From Kribbella qitaiheensis (GTDB taxonomy: Bacteria > Actinomycetota > Actinomycetes > Propionibacteriales > Kribbellaceae), in contig NZ_CP043661.1 in NCBI RefSeq assembly GCF_014217565.1, positions 1,922,001-1,986,000 of the forward strand: a stretch of 64,000 bases of DNA, given 5' to 3'. How positions within the stretch are numbered: position 1 is the stretch's first letter; each line of letters opens with the position of its first letter. The position numbers and the translations under genes are program-made. Below are positions 9,585 through 18,712 of the stretch, in pieces. The notes under the pieces were generated by a model, which was not told the origin of the DNA, did no database searches, and saw only the letters and a list, made by a program, of their open reading frames with translations.

Positions 9585-10357
9585 CCCAACAGCCTACGAT
9601 CCGGCACCACGACGGGCGCCCCGGCGACCTCGACCACCTTGGCCCGCAGTCCGAACACCTCCTTCAGGAGTTCCTCTGTCAGTACGTCGGCAGGCCGGCC
9701 CTGTGCCGCGATCCTGCCGTCTCCCATCACCACCAGATGATCGGCGTACTGCGCCGCCAGCGTTAGGTCGTGCAGCACGGTCACGACGGTTCGGCCGGTC
9801 CCGTGCGCGGCCGCGTGGACCACGTTCATCACGTCCACCGCGTGTGCGAGATCCAGGTACGTCGTCGGCTCGTCGAGCAGCAGGTACTGCGTGCCCTGGG
9901 CAAGCACCATCGCGATCCAGACCCGTTGCCGTTGACCGCCGGACAACTGGTCGGCGGGCCGGTCCCGTAGGTGGACCAGCTCGACAGCGGCCAGGGCGTC
10001 GTCGATCGCCTGCTGGTCGTCGGACGTCAGCCGGGCGAACAGGCCGCGATGCGGATGCCGCCCGCGGGAGACGAGCTCGGCGACGGTGATCCCTTCCGGT
10101 GTCACCGGCCCCTGTGGCAGCAGGCCGAGCAGACGAGCCAGTTCGCGGGCGGGCAGTTGGTGGATGTCCTTGCCATCAAGGAGAACGTGACCGCTGCGCG
10201 GCGCGAGCAACCGGCTCATCCCCCGCAGCAGGGTCGACTTGCCGGAACCGTTCGGCCCGACGATCGCCGTCAGTTGCCCGGTCGGCAGATCAAGGGTGAG
10301 GTCGGACACGACCGGCTTGTCGGGGCCGTAGGCAAGAGTGAGGTTTTGGACGTGCAC
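9581..10357 (-). CDS. Ferric-siderophore ABC importer ATPase (FepC/FecE type)
   Basis: 258-aa ATPase that powers the FecCD-type permeases upstream. Walker A GPNGSGKST (about residues 34-42), signature LSGGQRQRVWIAM, Walker B LLLDEP and switch His in VTVLHD. GTG 10357 begins 3 nt after the upstream permease stop. Part of a four-gene iron operon running to the FhuF-like gene. Confidence 0.95.
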   Translation of the reverse strand: MHVQNLTLAYGPDKPVVSDLTLDLPTGQLTAIVGPNGSGKSTLLRGMSRLLAPRSGHVLLDGKDIHQLPARELARLLGLLPQGPVTPEGITVAELVSRGRHPHRGLFARLTSDDQQAIDDALAAVELVHLRDRPADQLSGGQRQRVWIAMVLAQGTQYLLLDEPTTYLDLAHAVDVMNVVHAAAHGTGRTVVTVLHDLTLAAQYADHLVVMGDGRIAAQGRPADVLTEELLKEVFGLRAKVVEVAGAPVVVPDRRLLG

Positions 10358-10360
10358 TGT

Positions 10361-11416
10361 TCAGCGCCCCTTCTGCTGACGGCCGATGAGGTGGAGCAGG
10401 TACGGCGCTCCGGCCGCGGCGGTGACGACTCCGACTGGCAACTCGTACGGGCCGACCTGCAGCACCTGCAGGCCGTTCCTCGCGATCAGATCAGCCAGCG
10501 TGACGAACAGCGCGCCGAGCATCGCGGTCGTCAACAGTGGCGGTCGATCCGTCCGTGCCAGTCGCTGGGCGACCTGCGGGGCCACCAGCGCGACGAAGGT
10601 GATCGGCCCGGCTCCGGCGGTTGCCATCGCGGCGAGCACTGTGGCGACGATCAACAGAGCAACCCGGACCCGGGACACCCGGACGCCCAGCGAGGAGGCG
10701 ACGTCGTCACCCAGTACGAGAGCCTCGAGCTCGCGGCCGAATATCATTGCTACCGGCAACAACACCGCGACCGCGATCCCGACCGGGACCGCGTCGGACC
10801 AGGTCCGTGCGTTGAGGGAGCCGGCCAACCAGGCGGCGGCGCGGCCCGCGTCGGTGACGTCACCGACGACCAGTAGCCACGCGACCAGTGAGTTCGCGGC
10901 GGCCGCGACTCCGACGCCGATCAGGACCACCTTGCTCACGTCGACGACGCCGCGCTGGATCGACAGCAGGCCGACGATTAGCGTCGCCAGTAAGCCGCCG
11001 AGCATCGCGGCCAACGGCAGGCCGATCCGCTCGGCCGCACCGGAGATGTTGCCGCCACCGGTCCCTGCCAAGACGATGACCGTGACAGCGGCCGCGGAGG
11101 CACCGGAGTTGACGCCGATGATGTCCGGGCTGGCCAGCGGATTGCGCGACAAGGTCTGCAGGAGAGCGCCCGACACCGCGAATGCGATCCCTACCAGCAG
11201 GCCGGTCGCGACGCGCGGCAGCCGGAGCTCCAGCACGATCAGTCGCGTCCCACTGTCGCCTCCACCGACAAGGGCGCGCAGTACCTCGTCGAGCGGGAGC
11301 TTCGTAGTGCCGAGACTCAACGAGACCAGCGCGAGAATCACTGCTGCTATTGCGAATCCTGCGGCCAGTACTACGGTCCGCGGCTTGACCACCGCCGTCT
11401 CTGTTGCGGTGGTCAC
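10361..11416 (-). CDS. Iron-siderophore ABC permease (FecCD family)
   Basis: 351-aa membrane protein with about nine to ten hydrophobic helices; GGDSGTRLIVLELRLPR and NPLASPDIIGVNSGA are typical of the FecCD family. GTG start overlaps the upstream permease by GTGA. With the gene at 11413 it should form the heterodimeric channel. Confidence 0.95.
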   Translation of the reverse strand: MTTATETAVVKPRTVVLAAGFAIAAVILALVSLSLGTTKLPLDEVLRALVGGGDSGTRLIVLELRLPRVATGLLVGIAFAVSGALLQTLSRNPLASPDIIGVNSGASAAAVTVIVLAGTGGGNISGAAERIGLPLAAMLGGLLATLIVGLLSIQRGVVDVSKVVLIGVGVAAAANSLVAWLLVVGDVTDAGRAAAWLAGSLNARTWSDAVPVGIAVAVLLPVAMIFGRELEALVLGDDVASSLGVRVSRVRVALLIVATVLAAMATAGAGPITFVALVAPQVAQRLARTDRPPLLTTAMLGALFVTLADLIARNGLQVLQVGPYELPVGVVTAAAGAPYLLHLIGRQQKGR

Positions 11417-12414
11417 AAGGCCACCGCGCGACGCCGTACGACGATCACGAACAGCGGCGCGCCGACGATCCCCAATACGACGCCCGCCTGGACTTCACCG
11501 GCTCCGCCGACCAAGCGACCGACGAGGTCCGCCAGGATCAGCGCGGCGGCCCCGGTCAATCCGGCGGCGGGGATCAGCCAGCTGTTGCGTGCTCCGAAGA
11601 TCCGCCGCGCGACATGGCCCGCGAGCAATCCGAGGAACCCGATCGGCCCGCAGGCCGCGACTCCGGCCGCTGTCAGCAGGCCGATCGCGAGCAGCCCGAC
11701 CAACCGCGCCCGGCGTACGGAGAGTCCGAGCCCCGCGGCGATATCGTCGCCCAGGGCAAGCAAATCGAGGTCGCGCGCGTTGAAGGCCGCCAGGATCAGC
11801 CCGATGATCGCGAACGGCAGCACCTGCCCGACCACATCGAACCCTCGCCCGGCCACGGATCCGACGGCCCAGAAGCGGTAGCCGTCCAAGGTATTCGCGT
11901 CGAGCAACACGATCGCCGAGGTGAACGCCCCCAACATCGCGGCCACCGCCGCCCCGGTCAACGCCAACCCGACCGGAGAAGCGCCACTCCCCCGTGCCGC
12001 CAGCTTCTGTACTCCGAACGTCGCCACCAGCGCGCCGATCAACGCACACCACACCGTCGACCCGACCGTCTCCACCACACCGACCTGCAACCCCAGCACC
12101 ACCGCCAACGCGGCCCCCGCACTCACCCCGAAGATCCCGGGCTCGGCCAGCGCGTTCCGGGTATGCCCCTGCATCAACGCCCCAGCGATCCCCAGACACG
12201 CCCCGATCACCAACGCCACCACAGTCCTGGGCAGCCGCAGGCTCCGCACGATCACATCCGCGTCAGCCCCACCCTGCGACAGCAACGCATGCCCGACCGC
12301 CCCGACCCCCAGCCACCGAGACCCGAACACCAGACTCGCCCCGAAAGCGAGGACCACGACACCCACCAACGCCATCAGCGCAGCAGCCCTCGGCACCCCT
12401 CGCACACCCCACAT
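11413..12414 (-). CDS. Iron-siderophore ABC permease (FecCD family)
   Basis: Second FecCD-type subunit, about 333 aa. Family motifs RLPRTVVALVIGACLGIAGA and NALAEPGIFGVSAGA are present. ATG 12414 is preferred over an in-frame TTG three codons upstream. First gene of the minus-strand iron operon; the region in front holds two sequences resembling IdeR/DtxR boxes, one only a few bases before the start. Confidence 0.93.
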   Translation of the reverse strand: MWGVRGVPRAAALMALVGVVVLAFGASLVFGSRWLGVGAVGHALLSQGGADADVIVRSLRLPRTVVALVIGACLGIAGALMQGHTRNALAEPGIFGVSAGAALAVVLGLQVGVVETVGSTVWCALIGALVATFGVQKLAARGSGASPVGLALTGAAVAAMLGAFTSAIVLLDANTLDGYRFWAVGSVAGRGFDVVGQVLPFAIIGLILAAFNARDLDLLALGDDIAAGLGLSVRRARLVGLLAIGLLTAAGVAACGPIGFLGLLAGHVARRIFGARNSWLIPAAGLTGAAALILADLVGRLVGGAGEVQAGVVLGIVGAPLFVIVVRRRAVAL

Positions 12415-12420
12415 GCCGCC

Positions 12421-12497
12421 CAACCTTAGGCGACCCTTACCGCGGGTCCGCCAACGCCCGCCTGACGCCTGAGACCAGGCAAGTTAGGGCAGCCTAA
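12421..12497. promoter_or_regulatory. Two IdeR/DmdR-like iron boxes between divergent iron genes
   Basis: GCAAGTTAGGGCAGCCTAA (12479-12497) matches 13 of 19 positions of the actinobacterial iron-box consensus TTAGGTTAGGCTAACCTAA, and CAACCTTAGGCGACCCTTA (12421-12439) matches 12. They lie in the 132-bp gap shared by the permease and the binding-protein gene. An iron-loaded DtxR-family repressor could control both directions; binding is inferred. Confidence 0.6.
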
Positions 12498-12546
12498 GTT
12501 GATGCTAGGGTGCGGGGACTTGCTGTCGATTGGCTGGGGAGTTCTT

Positions 12547-13518
12547 GTGCGCGTCCGTCTTGGCGCTTTGATTGCTGTTGTCGCGTTGGCTCTCACCGGA
12601 TGTGGTGGGTCCGACAAGTTGGAGGATCCGGGCCAGGCGGTCGCCGATGCCGGGTTCCCGCGGACTGTCGAGCACGCGATGGGGAAGACGGAGATTCCGG
12701 CGAAACCCAAGCGGGTGGTGGCGCTGGACGCGAGTTTCGTCGACGCGACGCTGATCCTGCAGACGCCGGTGGTGGGGTTCACCGACTACCGGACCATCAA
12801 CGGGAAGCTGCCGGACTACCTCGGCGACGACCGGACGACCTACGGCGCCGAGGCGCAGTCCGTCGGCACGCTGACCGAGCCGAACCTGGAGAAGATCGCC
12901 GCGCTGAAGCCGGACCTCATCATCACGGCGAAGGTGCGGCACGAGAAGTTGTACCCGCAGCTGAGCAAGATCGCGCCGACGGTGATGACCGAGACCACCG
13001 GGCCGACCTGGAAGGACAACATCCGGCTCGAGGGGAAGGCGCTCGGGGAAGAGGACAAGGCCGAGCAGGAGCTCAGCGCGTACGAAACGGCGGCAAAGGC
13101 CGTCGGCAAGGCGATCAACGAGAAGGCGAACAACCCGACCATCTCGGTGGTCCGGTTCGTGGACGGCCCCACCCGGCTGTACCAGGGCGCCAGCTTCTCC
13201 GGCATCGTGCTGAAGGACGCCGCCCTGAAGCGGCCGAAGTCGCAGGACGTGAACGGTTTCGCGGCCGAGATCAGCGCCGAGCGGATCAAGGACGCGGACG
13301 CCGACGCGATCTTCGTCGCCGTCTACGCGGACGACAAGGGTCTGAGTAAGAAGACGGCCGACCAGTTCAAGGCCAACCCACTCTGGAAGCCGCTGCAGCC
13401 GAAGGTGCACGAGGTACCCGACATCACCTGGATGACCGCGGTCGGCCTGCAGGGCGCCTGGTCGATCCTCACCGACCTGAGCACCACCTTCGACGTGGCA
13501 GCTCCTGAACGGAGCTGA
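12547..13518 (+). CDS. Iron-siderophore-binding lipoprotein (FepB/FecB type)
   Basis: Periplasmic-binding-protein-fold receptor for the importer on the opposite strand. GTG 12547 is chosen over earlier in-frame starts because GGGGAG lies 5 nt upstream and it gives a short signal peptide with lipobox LTGC (Cys at about residue 19). 323 aa; KPKRVVALDASFVDATLIL and EKIAALKPDLIIT are typical of the Fe3+-siderophore class. Confidence 0.94.
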   Translation: MRVRLGALIAVVALALTGCGGSDKLEDPGQAVADAGFPRTVEHAMGKTEIPAKPKRVVALDASFVDATLILQTPVVGFTDYRTINGKLPDYLGDDRTTYGAEAQSVGTLTEPNLEKIAALKPDLIITAKVRHEKLYPQLSKIAPTVMTETTGPTWKDNIRLEGKALGEEDKAEQELSAYETAAKAVGKAINEKANNPTISVVRFVDGPTRLYQGASFSGIVLKDAALKRPKSQDVNGFAAEISAERIKDADADAIFVAVYADDKGLSKKTADQFKANPLWKPLQPKVHEVPDITWMTAVGLQGAWSILTDLSTTFDVAAPERS

Positions 13519-13531
13519 GTAGAGTCGGGCC

Positions 13532-14218
13532 ATGACCACGTTGGAGCGTTGGCATGTCGGGCCGTGGACTACGCACGGGACGTTGCCGGGTGAGCCGTTC
13601 GAGCCCGGCCGGAAACGCACTCCTGACGAGCTGAACTTCGACGTGGTCGGGCTGGCCCGCATCCTCGGTCGCCGGTTGTCCGGCCGCGAGGAACTGCAGG
13701 TCCGCCTCTGGCAGAACGAGCTGCGCCCGACCCACACCAGGATGTGCGGCGTGCACACGCTCGCCGATCCGGACAACTCAGATAAGCTCCGTACCACTGC
13801 CGCCGAGGCGCTCGAGTGGTTGGCAGAGCGCGCGCCGGACGGGTATGAGTTCGTCTACACCGACGCCGTGTATCTTCGCCCGCTAACGGATCTGAGCGCC
13901 GAGGTGGTCACCGTCGACGCGGTCGTCCAACTGGCCGCTGAGCGTGGTGACGCCCTCCCCGCAGACCGCCTGGCGGCTTCGCACGTACGCCGGGCGGCCG
14001 GCGGTTGGTTCGCCGGGGATGCCGTGTGTAACTGGTCCGGCCCCTATCCCACCGCGGAGGAGGCGGCCGACGCCGTACGGGCTGCTCGGGTGGAGCTGGC
14101 CAACCAGCTGGTCGAAGCTGGTCATCCGGATCTGGCAGCCACCGCAGACCGGTGGCCCGACGTACCAATGGAAGGTCATCCGGCAAAAGTTCAGGCAGAC
14201 CAGGCTGCGACGAAGTAG
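13532..14218 (+). CDS. Hypothetical protein
   Basis: 228 aa, ATG 13532, 13 nt after the siderophore-binding gene and possibly cotranscribed with it. I do not recognise a family. It is soluble (no membrane segment or signal), acidic, with two alpha/beta-looking halves; notable stretches are ELQVRLWQNELRPTHTRMCG and AAGGWFAGDAVCNWSGPYPT. The last 28 bp overlap the converging gene at 14191. Codon use is like the neighbours. Confidence 0.75.
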   Translation: MTTLERWHVGPWTTHGTLPGEPFEPGRKRTPDELNFDVVGLARILGRRLSGREELQVRLWQNELRPTHTRMCGVHTLADPDNSDKLRTTAAEALEWLAERAPDGYEFVYTDAVYLRPLTDLSAEVVTVDAVVQLAAERGDALPADRLAASHVRRAAGGWFAGDAVCNWSGPYPTAEEAADAVRAARVELANQLVEAGHPDLAATADRWPDVPMEGHPAKVQADQAATK

Positions 14219-14883
14219 CCGACGCCGTACGGGGCCGCGTGGTACAGCAACTGGCCCGTGAACGTCGCGGAAGCTGTTGCACCCGCGAGCACCTGCCAGG
14301 GTGCTCGCCCGGCAGCCTTGAGCTCGACGGCAAGCTCCGGGTCGAGCGCAGCGAGTGTAGTCGTGTCCGCCACGCCAAGCGCGGCCGCGACCGTGCTGTC
14401 GAAGATCTCCGCTCGCGGGTGCAGGTGCACCGGCGAGTGCTCGCTACGCCGGGGCGAACCGTCGCCCATCACCAGTAGCCCCATCCGCTCGTTGCTAGCG
14501 GCAAGCTGTTGGCCGAGCTCCAGACAGCCCGCGACCGGCTCGTCGATCTCTACCGTGATCAGGACAGTGGGCATGCCCGCAGCTTTGCTCTGGGAGACGA
14601 GCCAGCTTCCCATCGTCAGCGACAGGGGCAGCACTGCTTCGCCGGAGCCGACCCGCACCGAGGGAGCGCCGTACGGGCCGAAGGTGCCGCCCGCCGATAC
14701 GTCGTACTGCGTGCCTGTGGCGGGGCCGGAGCCTACGATCACCAGGGCGTCGGCATCGGCGAGCTGGTCGATCGCGGCGAGGCAGGCAGCGCGTAGCTCA
14801 TCCAGTTCGGCTGCTGCACCGCCGGCGACTGCGGGAACGAGCAGTGGCGGGTGCGGACAGACAGCGGCACTGGCGATAGGCAC
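14191..14883 (-). CDS. Class III extradiol dioxygenase subunit B-like protein
   Basis: 230 aa. The N-terminus AAVCPHPPLLVPAVAG and later VIVGSGPATGTQ place it in the LigB/MEMO-like fold of class III extradiol dioxygenases found as a lone gene in many actinobacteria. In true dioxygenases the His pair binds iron; here only part of that set is evident, so the activity is unknown. Read in the same direction as the RibD-C and FolP genes, 23 nt downstream of the former, so probably one operon. Confidence 0.75.
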   Translation of the reverse strand: MPIASAAVCPHPPLLVPAVAGGAAAELDELRAACLAAIDQLADADALVIVGSGPATGTQYDVSAGGTFGPYGAPSVRVGSGEAVLPLSLTMGSWLVSQSKAAGMPTVLITVEIDEPVAGCLELGQQLAASNERMGLLVMGDGSPRRSEHSPVHLHPRAEIFDSTVAAALGVADTTTLAALDPELAVELKAAGRAPWQVLAGATASATFTGQLLYHAAPYGVGYFVAAWSA

Positions 14884-14906
14884 AGGCTCAACCGTAGTCG
14901 AGCCGG

Positions 14907-15641
14907 TCAGTGCGCCCGGAGGTAGCGCAGGAACAGGGAGCCGTCGTCGGCGCCGAGCACCGACCGCAGTACGAACCGCCGAGCCACTGTGTCGAACGCT
15001 CCGGCAGTGATTCGCCCGGCGCCGGGACCGACGAGTAGCGGCGACAGCGACAGGTCCATCTCGTTCACCAGGTCGGCGTCGGTCAGCGCACCGAGCAGAC
15101 GCGGCCCGCCTTCGCAGAGGATCTGCGGCAACCCCCGCTCGGCCAGCGCCGCCACCACCAGGTGCAGGTCGACCTCGGCCTCACCGCAGATCAGTACGTC
15201 GGCTACTTCGCCCAAGGCCTCCACATGATCTGGCGGCGCGGCCGCGTGGGTGATCACCAGTGGCCGGACCGGCGCGTCCGCGAAGACGTGGTTGATCGGG
15301 TCGAGCTCCAGCCGGGAGGAGACGATCGCCAGCGTCGGGTTCTCCGGCAGGCCGTGATCCTTGCGCCAGGCACGCCGTTCTTTGCCCAGCCGCAGCGGGT
15401 TGTAGCCCTCGATCCGGACCGTGCCGGCACCGACCAGGACCACGTCGCTGAGCATCCGCACCTTGCCGAACAGTTCGCTGTCCTCGGGGCTGGTCAGCGA
15501 CTTTGACTGACCGTCGATCTCGACCGCGCCGTCGATGCTGGTGACGAAGTTGCACCGCACGTGCGGCACCGACCGGTCCTCGACCTGGTACGCCTGCAGG
15601 ATCTCGTCGCCGCCGACCTCGGCAGGGTTCAGGCTGTGCAT
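14907..15641 (-). CDS. Pyrimidine reductase family protein (RibD C-terminal domain)
   Basis: 244 aa, a stand-alone RibD-C/dihydrofolate-reductase-like fold (NFVTSIDGAVEIDGQSKSLT, VVLVGAGTVRIEGY, ILCEGGPRLLGALTDADLVNE). Such proteins reduce ribosylamino-pyrimidines or related substrates with NADPH. ATG 15641 shares one base with the folP stop (TGATG), so translation is coupled to FolP; a pterin or flavin role is suggested but not shown. Confidence 0.85.
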   Translation of the reverse strand: MHSLNPAEVGGDEILQAYQVEDRSVPHVRCNFVTSIDGAVEIDGQSKSLTSPEDSELFGKVRMLSDVVLVGAGTVRIEGYNPLRLGKERRAWRKDHGLPENPTLAIVSSRLELDPINHVFADAPVRPLVITHAAAPPDHVEALGEVADVLICGEAEVDLHLVVAALAERGLPQILCEGGPRLLGALTDADLVNEMDLSLSPLLVGPGAGRITAGAFDTVARRFVLRSVLGADDGSLFLRYLRAH

Positions 15642-16522
15642 CAGGCCAGGCTCCTTCTGGTTCCGGCGGGCTCGGCCGCGCCTCGTAGTACGGCGATCAG
15701 GTCGAGCGCCTGCCGGGCGGCCGGGACGTCGTGGACGCGGAAGACCCGGGCGCCGAGCCAGGCGGAGACGCTCAGCGCGGCAATCGTGCCATTGCCGCGC
15801 TGTCCCGGCGGCAGGTTGAGGGTCTCGCCGATGAAGTCCTTGTTGGAGACGGCGACGAGCACCGGCCAGCCGGTCGCGGTCAACTCGTCCAGCCTGCGGG
15901 TCAGCTCGAGCGACTGCAGGGTGTTCTTCCCGAAGTCGTGGGTCGGATCGATCAGGATGCCGTCCCGCCGTACGCCGGCCGCGACCGCGCGCTCGGCCAG
16001 CGCGGTGGTCGTCCGGATCACGTCCGCCACGACATCGTCGTACGCCATCCGGTGCGGGTCCGTCCGGGGCGTCAGGCCGCCGACATGGCTGCAGACGAGC
16101 CCGGCGCCGACCTCGGCCGCGGCGGCCGGCATCTTTGGATCCGAGCCGGCCCAGGTGTCGTTGATCAGGTCCGCCCCGGCCGCGCCGACCCGGCGGGCGA
16201 CGCCGCTGCGGTAGGTGTCGACGCTGATCACGAGGTCGGGGTGACGCTCCCGGATCCCGGCGACGAAGTCGACCGTGCGGCGAAGTTCTTCCTCCTCGGA
16301 GACCGGTTCGCCGTACCCGGCCTTGACGCCGCCGATGTCGACCAGGTCCGCGCCGTCCGCGACCGCCCGGCCGATCGCCTCGTACGCAGCGTCGGTGGCG
16401 TAGGTCGCGCCGCGGTCGAAGAACGAGTCCGGGGTCCGGTTGACGATCGCCATCAAGGCGAACTCCCCCGGCCCGAACGACCTGCTGCCCAGCCGCAGTA
16501 CCTGCTCATGTTCATCCGGCAC
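15641..16522 (-). CDS. Dihydropteroate synthase-like protein (FolP2-like)
   Basis: 293 aa TIM-barrel with the pterin-binding signatures MAIVNRTPDSFFDRG and LVDIGGVKAGYGEPVSEEEE. The barrel C-terminal end is unusual: where folate enzymes have SRK(S/R)F it reads SNKDFIGETL, and the usual GFGFGK is DPTHDFGKN. These are traits of the divergent actinobacterial FolP2 group rather than of housekeeping FolP, so enzymatic DHPS activity is doubtful. GTG start; first gene of a three-gene operon. Confidence 0.82.
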   Translation of the reverse strand: MPDEHEQVLRLGSRSFGPGEFALMAIVNRTPDSFFDRGATYATDAAYEAIGRAVADGADLVDIGGVKAGYGEPVSEEEELRRTVDFVAGIRERHPDLVISVDTYRSGVARRVGAAGADLINDTWAGSDPKMPAAAAEVGAGLVCSHVGGLTPRTDPHRMAYDDVVADVIRTTTALAERAVAAGVRRDGILIDPTHDFGKNTLQSLELTRRLDELTATGWPVLVAVSNKDFIGETLNLPPGQRGNGTIAALSVSAWLGARVFRVHDVPAARQALDLIAVLRGAAEPAGTRRSLA

Positions 16523-16594
16523 GGGACGACTTTAGTCGGCCGACTTCTTTGATCCGATGAATTAACCCCCTGGCCAGTACGTAAGCGGGCACAT

Positions 16595-16606
16595 ATCCTA
16601 TAGGAT
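16595..16606. promoter_or_regulatory. Perfect palindrome upstream of the fucose-type operon
   Basis: ATCCTATAGGAT is a perfect 12-bp palindrome 31 bp before the start of the dehydratase gene, in an AT-richer patch. Its size and position fit an operator for a GntR (FadR-type) or similar dimeric regulator; a FadR-type GntR gene lies 6 kb away, but no link is shown. Confidence 0.5.
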
Positions 16607-16637
16607 TCGTCCGTCAGGTCGGATCAAGGCAGAACGG

Positions 16638-17963
16638 ATGTCGATGCCACGCTTCACGGAGTTCGAGACGTACGACGTCCGCTTCCCCACCTCGCTGGAC
16701 CTGGACGGCTCCGACGCGATGAACGCGGACCCGGACTACTCGGCGGCGTATCTGATCCTGCGGACCGATGCCGGTGATGACCTCGAAGGGCACGGCTTCG
16801 CCTTCACGATCGGGCGCGGCAACGACGTCCAGACCGCGGCGATCGAGGCGCTCCGCGACCACGTGATCGGTCTCGACGTGGACTTTGTCCTCGGCGACCT
16901 CGGCGCGTTCTGGAAGTCGCTCGTGCACGACTCGCAACTGCGCTGGCTCGGCCCTGAGAAGGGGGTCATGCACATGGCGATCGGCGCGGTCGTCAACGCC
17001 GTCTGGGATCTGGCCGCGAAGCGCGCCGGGGTGCCGCTGTGGAAGCTGCTGAGCGACCTCACCCCCGAGCAGATCGTCGACCTGGTGGACTTCCGCTATC
17101 TCACCGACGCACTCACCCGGGACGAGGCGCTGGAGATTCTGTACGCCGCGGTGCCGGGTCGCACGGAACGCGAGAAGGTACTGCGCGAGCAGGGCTACCC
17201 GGCGTACACGACGACGCCCGGCTGGCTCGGGTACGACGACGCCAAGCTGGTCCGGCTCTGCCACGAGGCGGTAACCGACGGGTTCAGCCAGATCAAGCTC
17301 AAGGTCGGTGCGAACCTCGACGACGACATCCGCCGGATGCGGCTGGCGCGGGAGGCGGTCGGGCCGGAAATCCGGATCGCGATCGACGCCAACCAGCGCT
17401 GGGACGTGGCCGACGCGATCACCTGGATCGAGGCGCTGAAACCGTACGGCGTGTGGTGGGTCGAGGAGCCGACGAGTCCGGACGACATTCTCGGGCACGC
17501 GACCATCGCACGCGCTGTCGCACCGACCCGGGTCGCGACCGGTGAGCATGTGCAGAACCGGGTGGTCTTCAAGCAGTTGCTGCAGGCCGAGTCGCTGTCG
17601 TTCCTGCAGCTCGATTCCGCCCGGGTCGCCGGGGTGAACGAGAACGTCGCGATCCTGCTGCTGGCGGCGAAGTTCGGCGTACCGGTCTGTCCGCACGCCG
17701 GCGGGGTCGGCTTGTGCGAGCTGGTCCAGCACCTGTCGATGTTCGATCTGGTCGCGGTCAGCGGCAGCACCGAGAACCGGGTGATCGAGTTCGTCGATCA
17801 TCTGCACCAGCACTTCCTGGACCCGGTCGAGATCAAGTCCGGGCAGTACGTCACGCCGACGCGGCCGGGGTTCAGCGCTGAGATGGACGCCGAAACTCTG
17901 TGCGACTACCGGTACCCGAGTGGCAAGATCTGGACCGACCTCGAGAAAGAGAGTGCCAAGTGA
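16638..17963 (+). CDS. L-fuconate dehydratase (enolase superfamily)
   Basis: Removes water from L-fuconate to give 2-keto-3-deoxy-L-fuconate. 441 aa; the N-terminal cap begins [21 protein letters not shown], typical of fuconate dehydratases, and the barrel holds the KxK acid/base motif (QIKLKVG) and Mg ligands in [17 protein letters not shown] and ATGEHVQNR, with the catalytic His in CPHAGG. ATG 16638; the stop overlaps the next gene by GTGA. With the two genes after it, it forms an oxidative deoxysugar pathway. Confidence 0.9.
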   Translation: MSMPRFTEFETYDVRFPTSLDLDGSDAMNADPDYSAAYLILRTDAGDDLEGHGFAFTIGRGNDVQTAAIEALRDHVIGLDVDFVLGDLGAFWKSLVHDSQLRWLGPEKGVMHMAIGAVVNAVWDLAAKRAGVPLWKLLSDLTPEQIVDLVDFRYLTDALTRDEALEILYAAVPGRTEREKVLREQGYPAYTTTPGWLGYDDAKLVRLCHEAVTDGFSQIKLKVGANLDDDIRRMRLAREAVGPEIRIAIDANQRWDVADAITWIEALKPYGVWWVEEPTSPDDILGHATIARAVAPTRVATGEHVQNRVVFKQLLQAESLSFLQLDSARVAGVNENVAILLLAAKFGVPVCPHAGGVGLCELVQHLSMFDLVAVSGSTENRVIEFVDHLHQHFLDPVEIKSGQYVTPTRPGFSAEMDAETLCDYRYPSGKIWTDLEKESAK

Positions 17964-18712
17964 CGGATTTCGCCGGTCTGAGGGCAGTGGTCACCGGAGG
18001 AGCTTCGGGAATCGGACTCGCGGCGGCGACGCTGCTGGCCGCCCGCGGTGCCGAGGTGGTCGTGTTCGACCTCAAGCCCGACGTACCGCCGCCGCTGGTC
18101 GGGATCGCCGCTGATGTGAGCGACGACAGCTCGGTCCGGGACGCGGTGTCGGCTGCCGCGTTGAAGCTGGGTGGGATCGACATCCTGGTGAACAACGCGG
18201 GCATCGGCGCGCAGGGCACGGTGGCCGGCAACGAGGATGAGGAATGGCATCGGGTTCTCGACGTGAACGTGGTCGGGATCGCCCGCGTCACTCGGGCGAC
18301 GCTTCCCTACCTGCGCCGTTCGTCGGCCGCGGCGATCGTCAACACTTGCTCGATCGCAGCTACTGCGGGGCTGCCGAACAGGGCTCTCTACAGCGCGAGC
18401 AAGGGTGCCGTACTGGCTCTGACGATGGCGATGGCCGCTGACCATGTCCGCGAGGGGATCCGCGTCAACTGCGTGAACCCCGGTACCGCGGACACGCCTT
18501 GGGTCGGCCGACTGCTCGATGTGGCGACGGATCCCGCTGCTGAGCGCGCTGCTTTGGAGGCTCGCCAGCCTCTCGGCCGCCTGGTGTCGGCGGACGAGGT
18601 CGCGCTGGCGATCGCCTATCTGGCCAGCCCATTGGCCGGATCGACCACCGGTACTGCGCTTGCTGTCGACGGCGGCATGCAGAACCTGCGGCTGCCGGCG
18701 GCCCGGTCGTGA
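17960..18712 (+). CDS. Short-chain dehydrogenase, likely 2-keto-3-deoxy-fuconate dehydrogenase
   Basis: 250 aa from GTG 17960 (overlapping the dehydratase stop by 4 nt). Rossmann motif VTGGASGIG at about residue 13, NNAG, catalytic Ser in [13 protein letters not shown], and the NPGTADTPW loop. In known fucose oxidation operons this family follows fuconate dehydratase and oxidises the 4-hydroxyl of the keto-deoxy acid; substrate assigned from context. Confidence 0.88.
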   Translation: MTDFAGLRAVVTGGASGIGLAAATLLAARGAEVVVFDLKPDVPPPLVGIAADVSDDSSVRDAVSAAALKLGGIDILVNNAGIGAQGTVAGNEDEEWHRVLDVNVVGIARVTRATLPYLRRSSAAAIVNTCSIAATAGLPNRALYSASKGAVLALTMAMAADHVREGIRVNCVNPGTADTPWVGRLLDVATDPAAERAALEARQPLGRLVSADEVALAIAYLASPLAGSTTGTALAVDGGMQNLRLPAARS

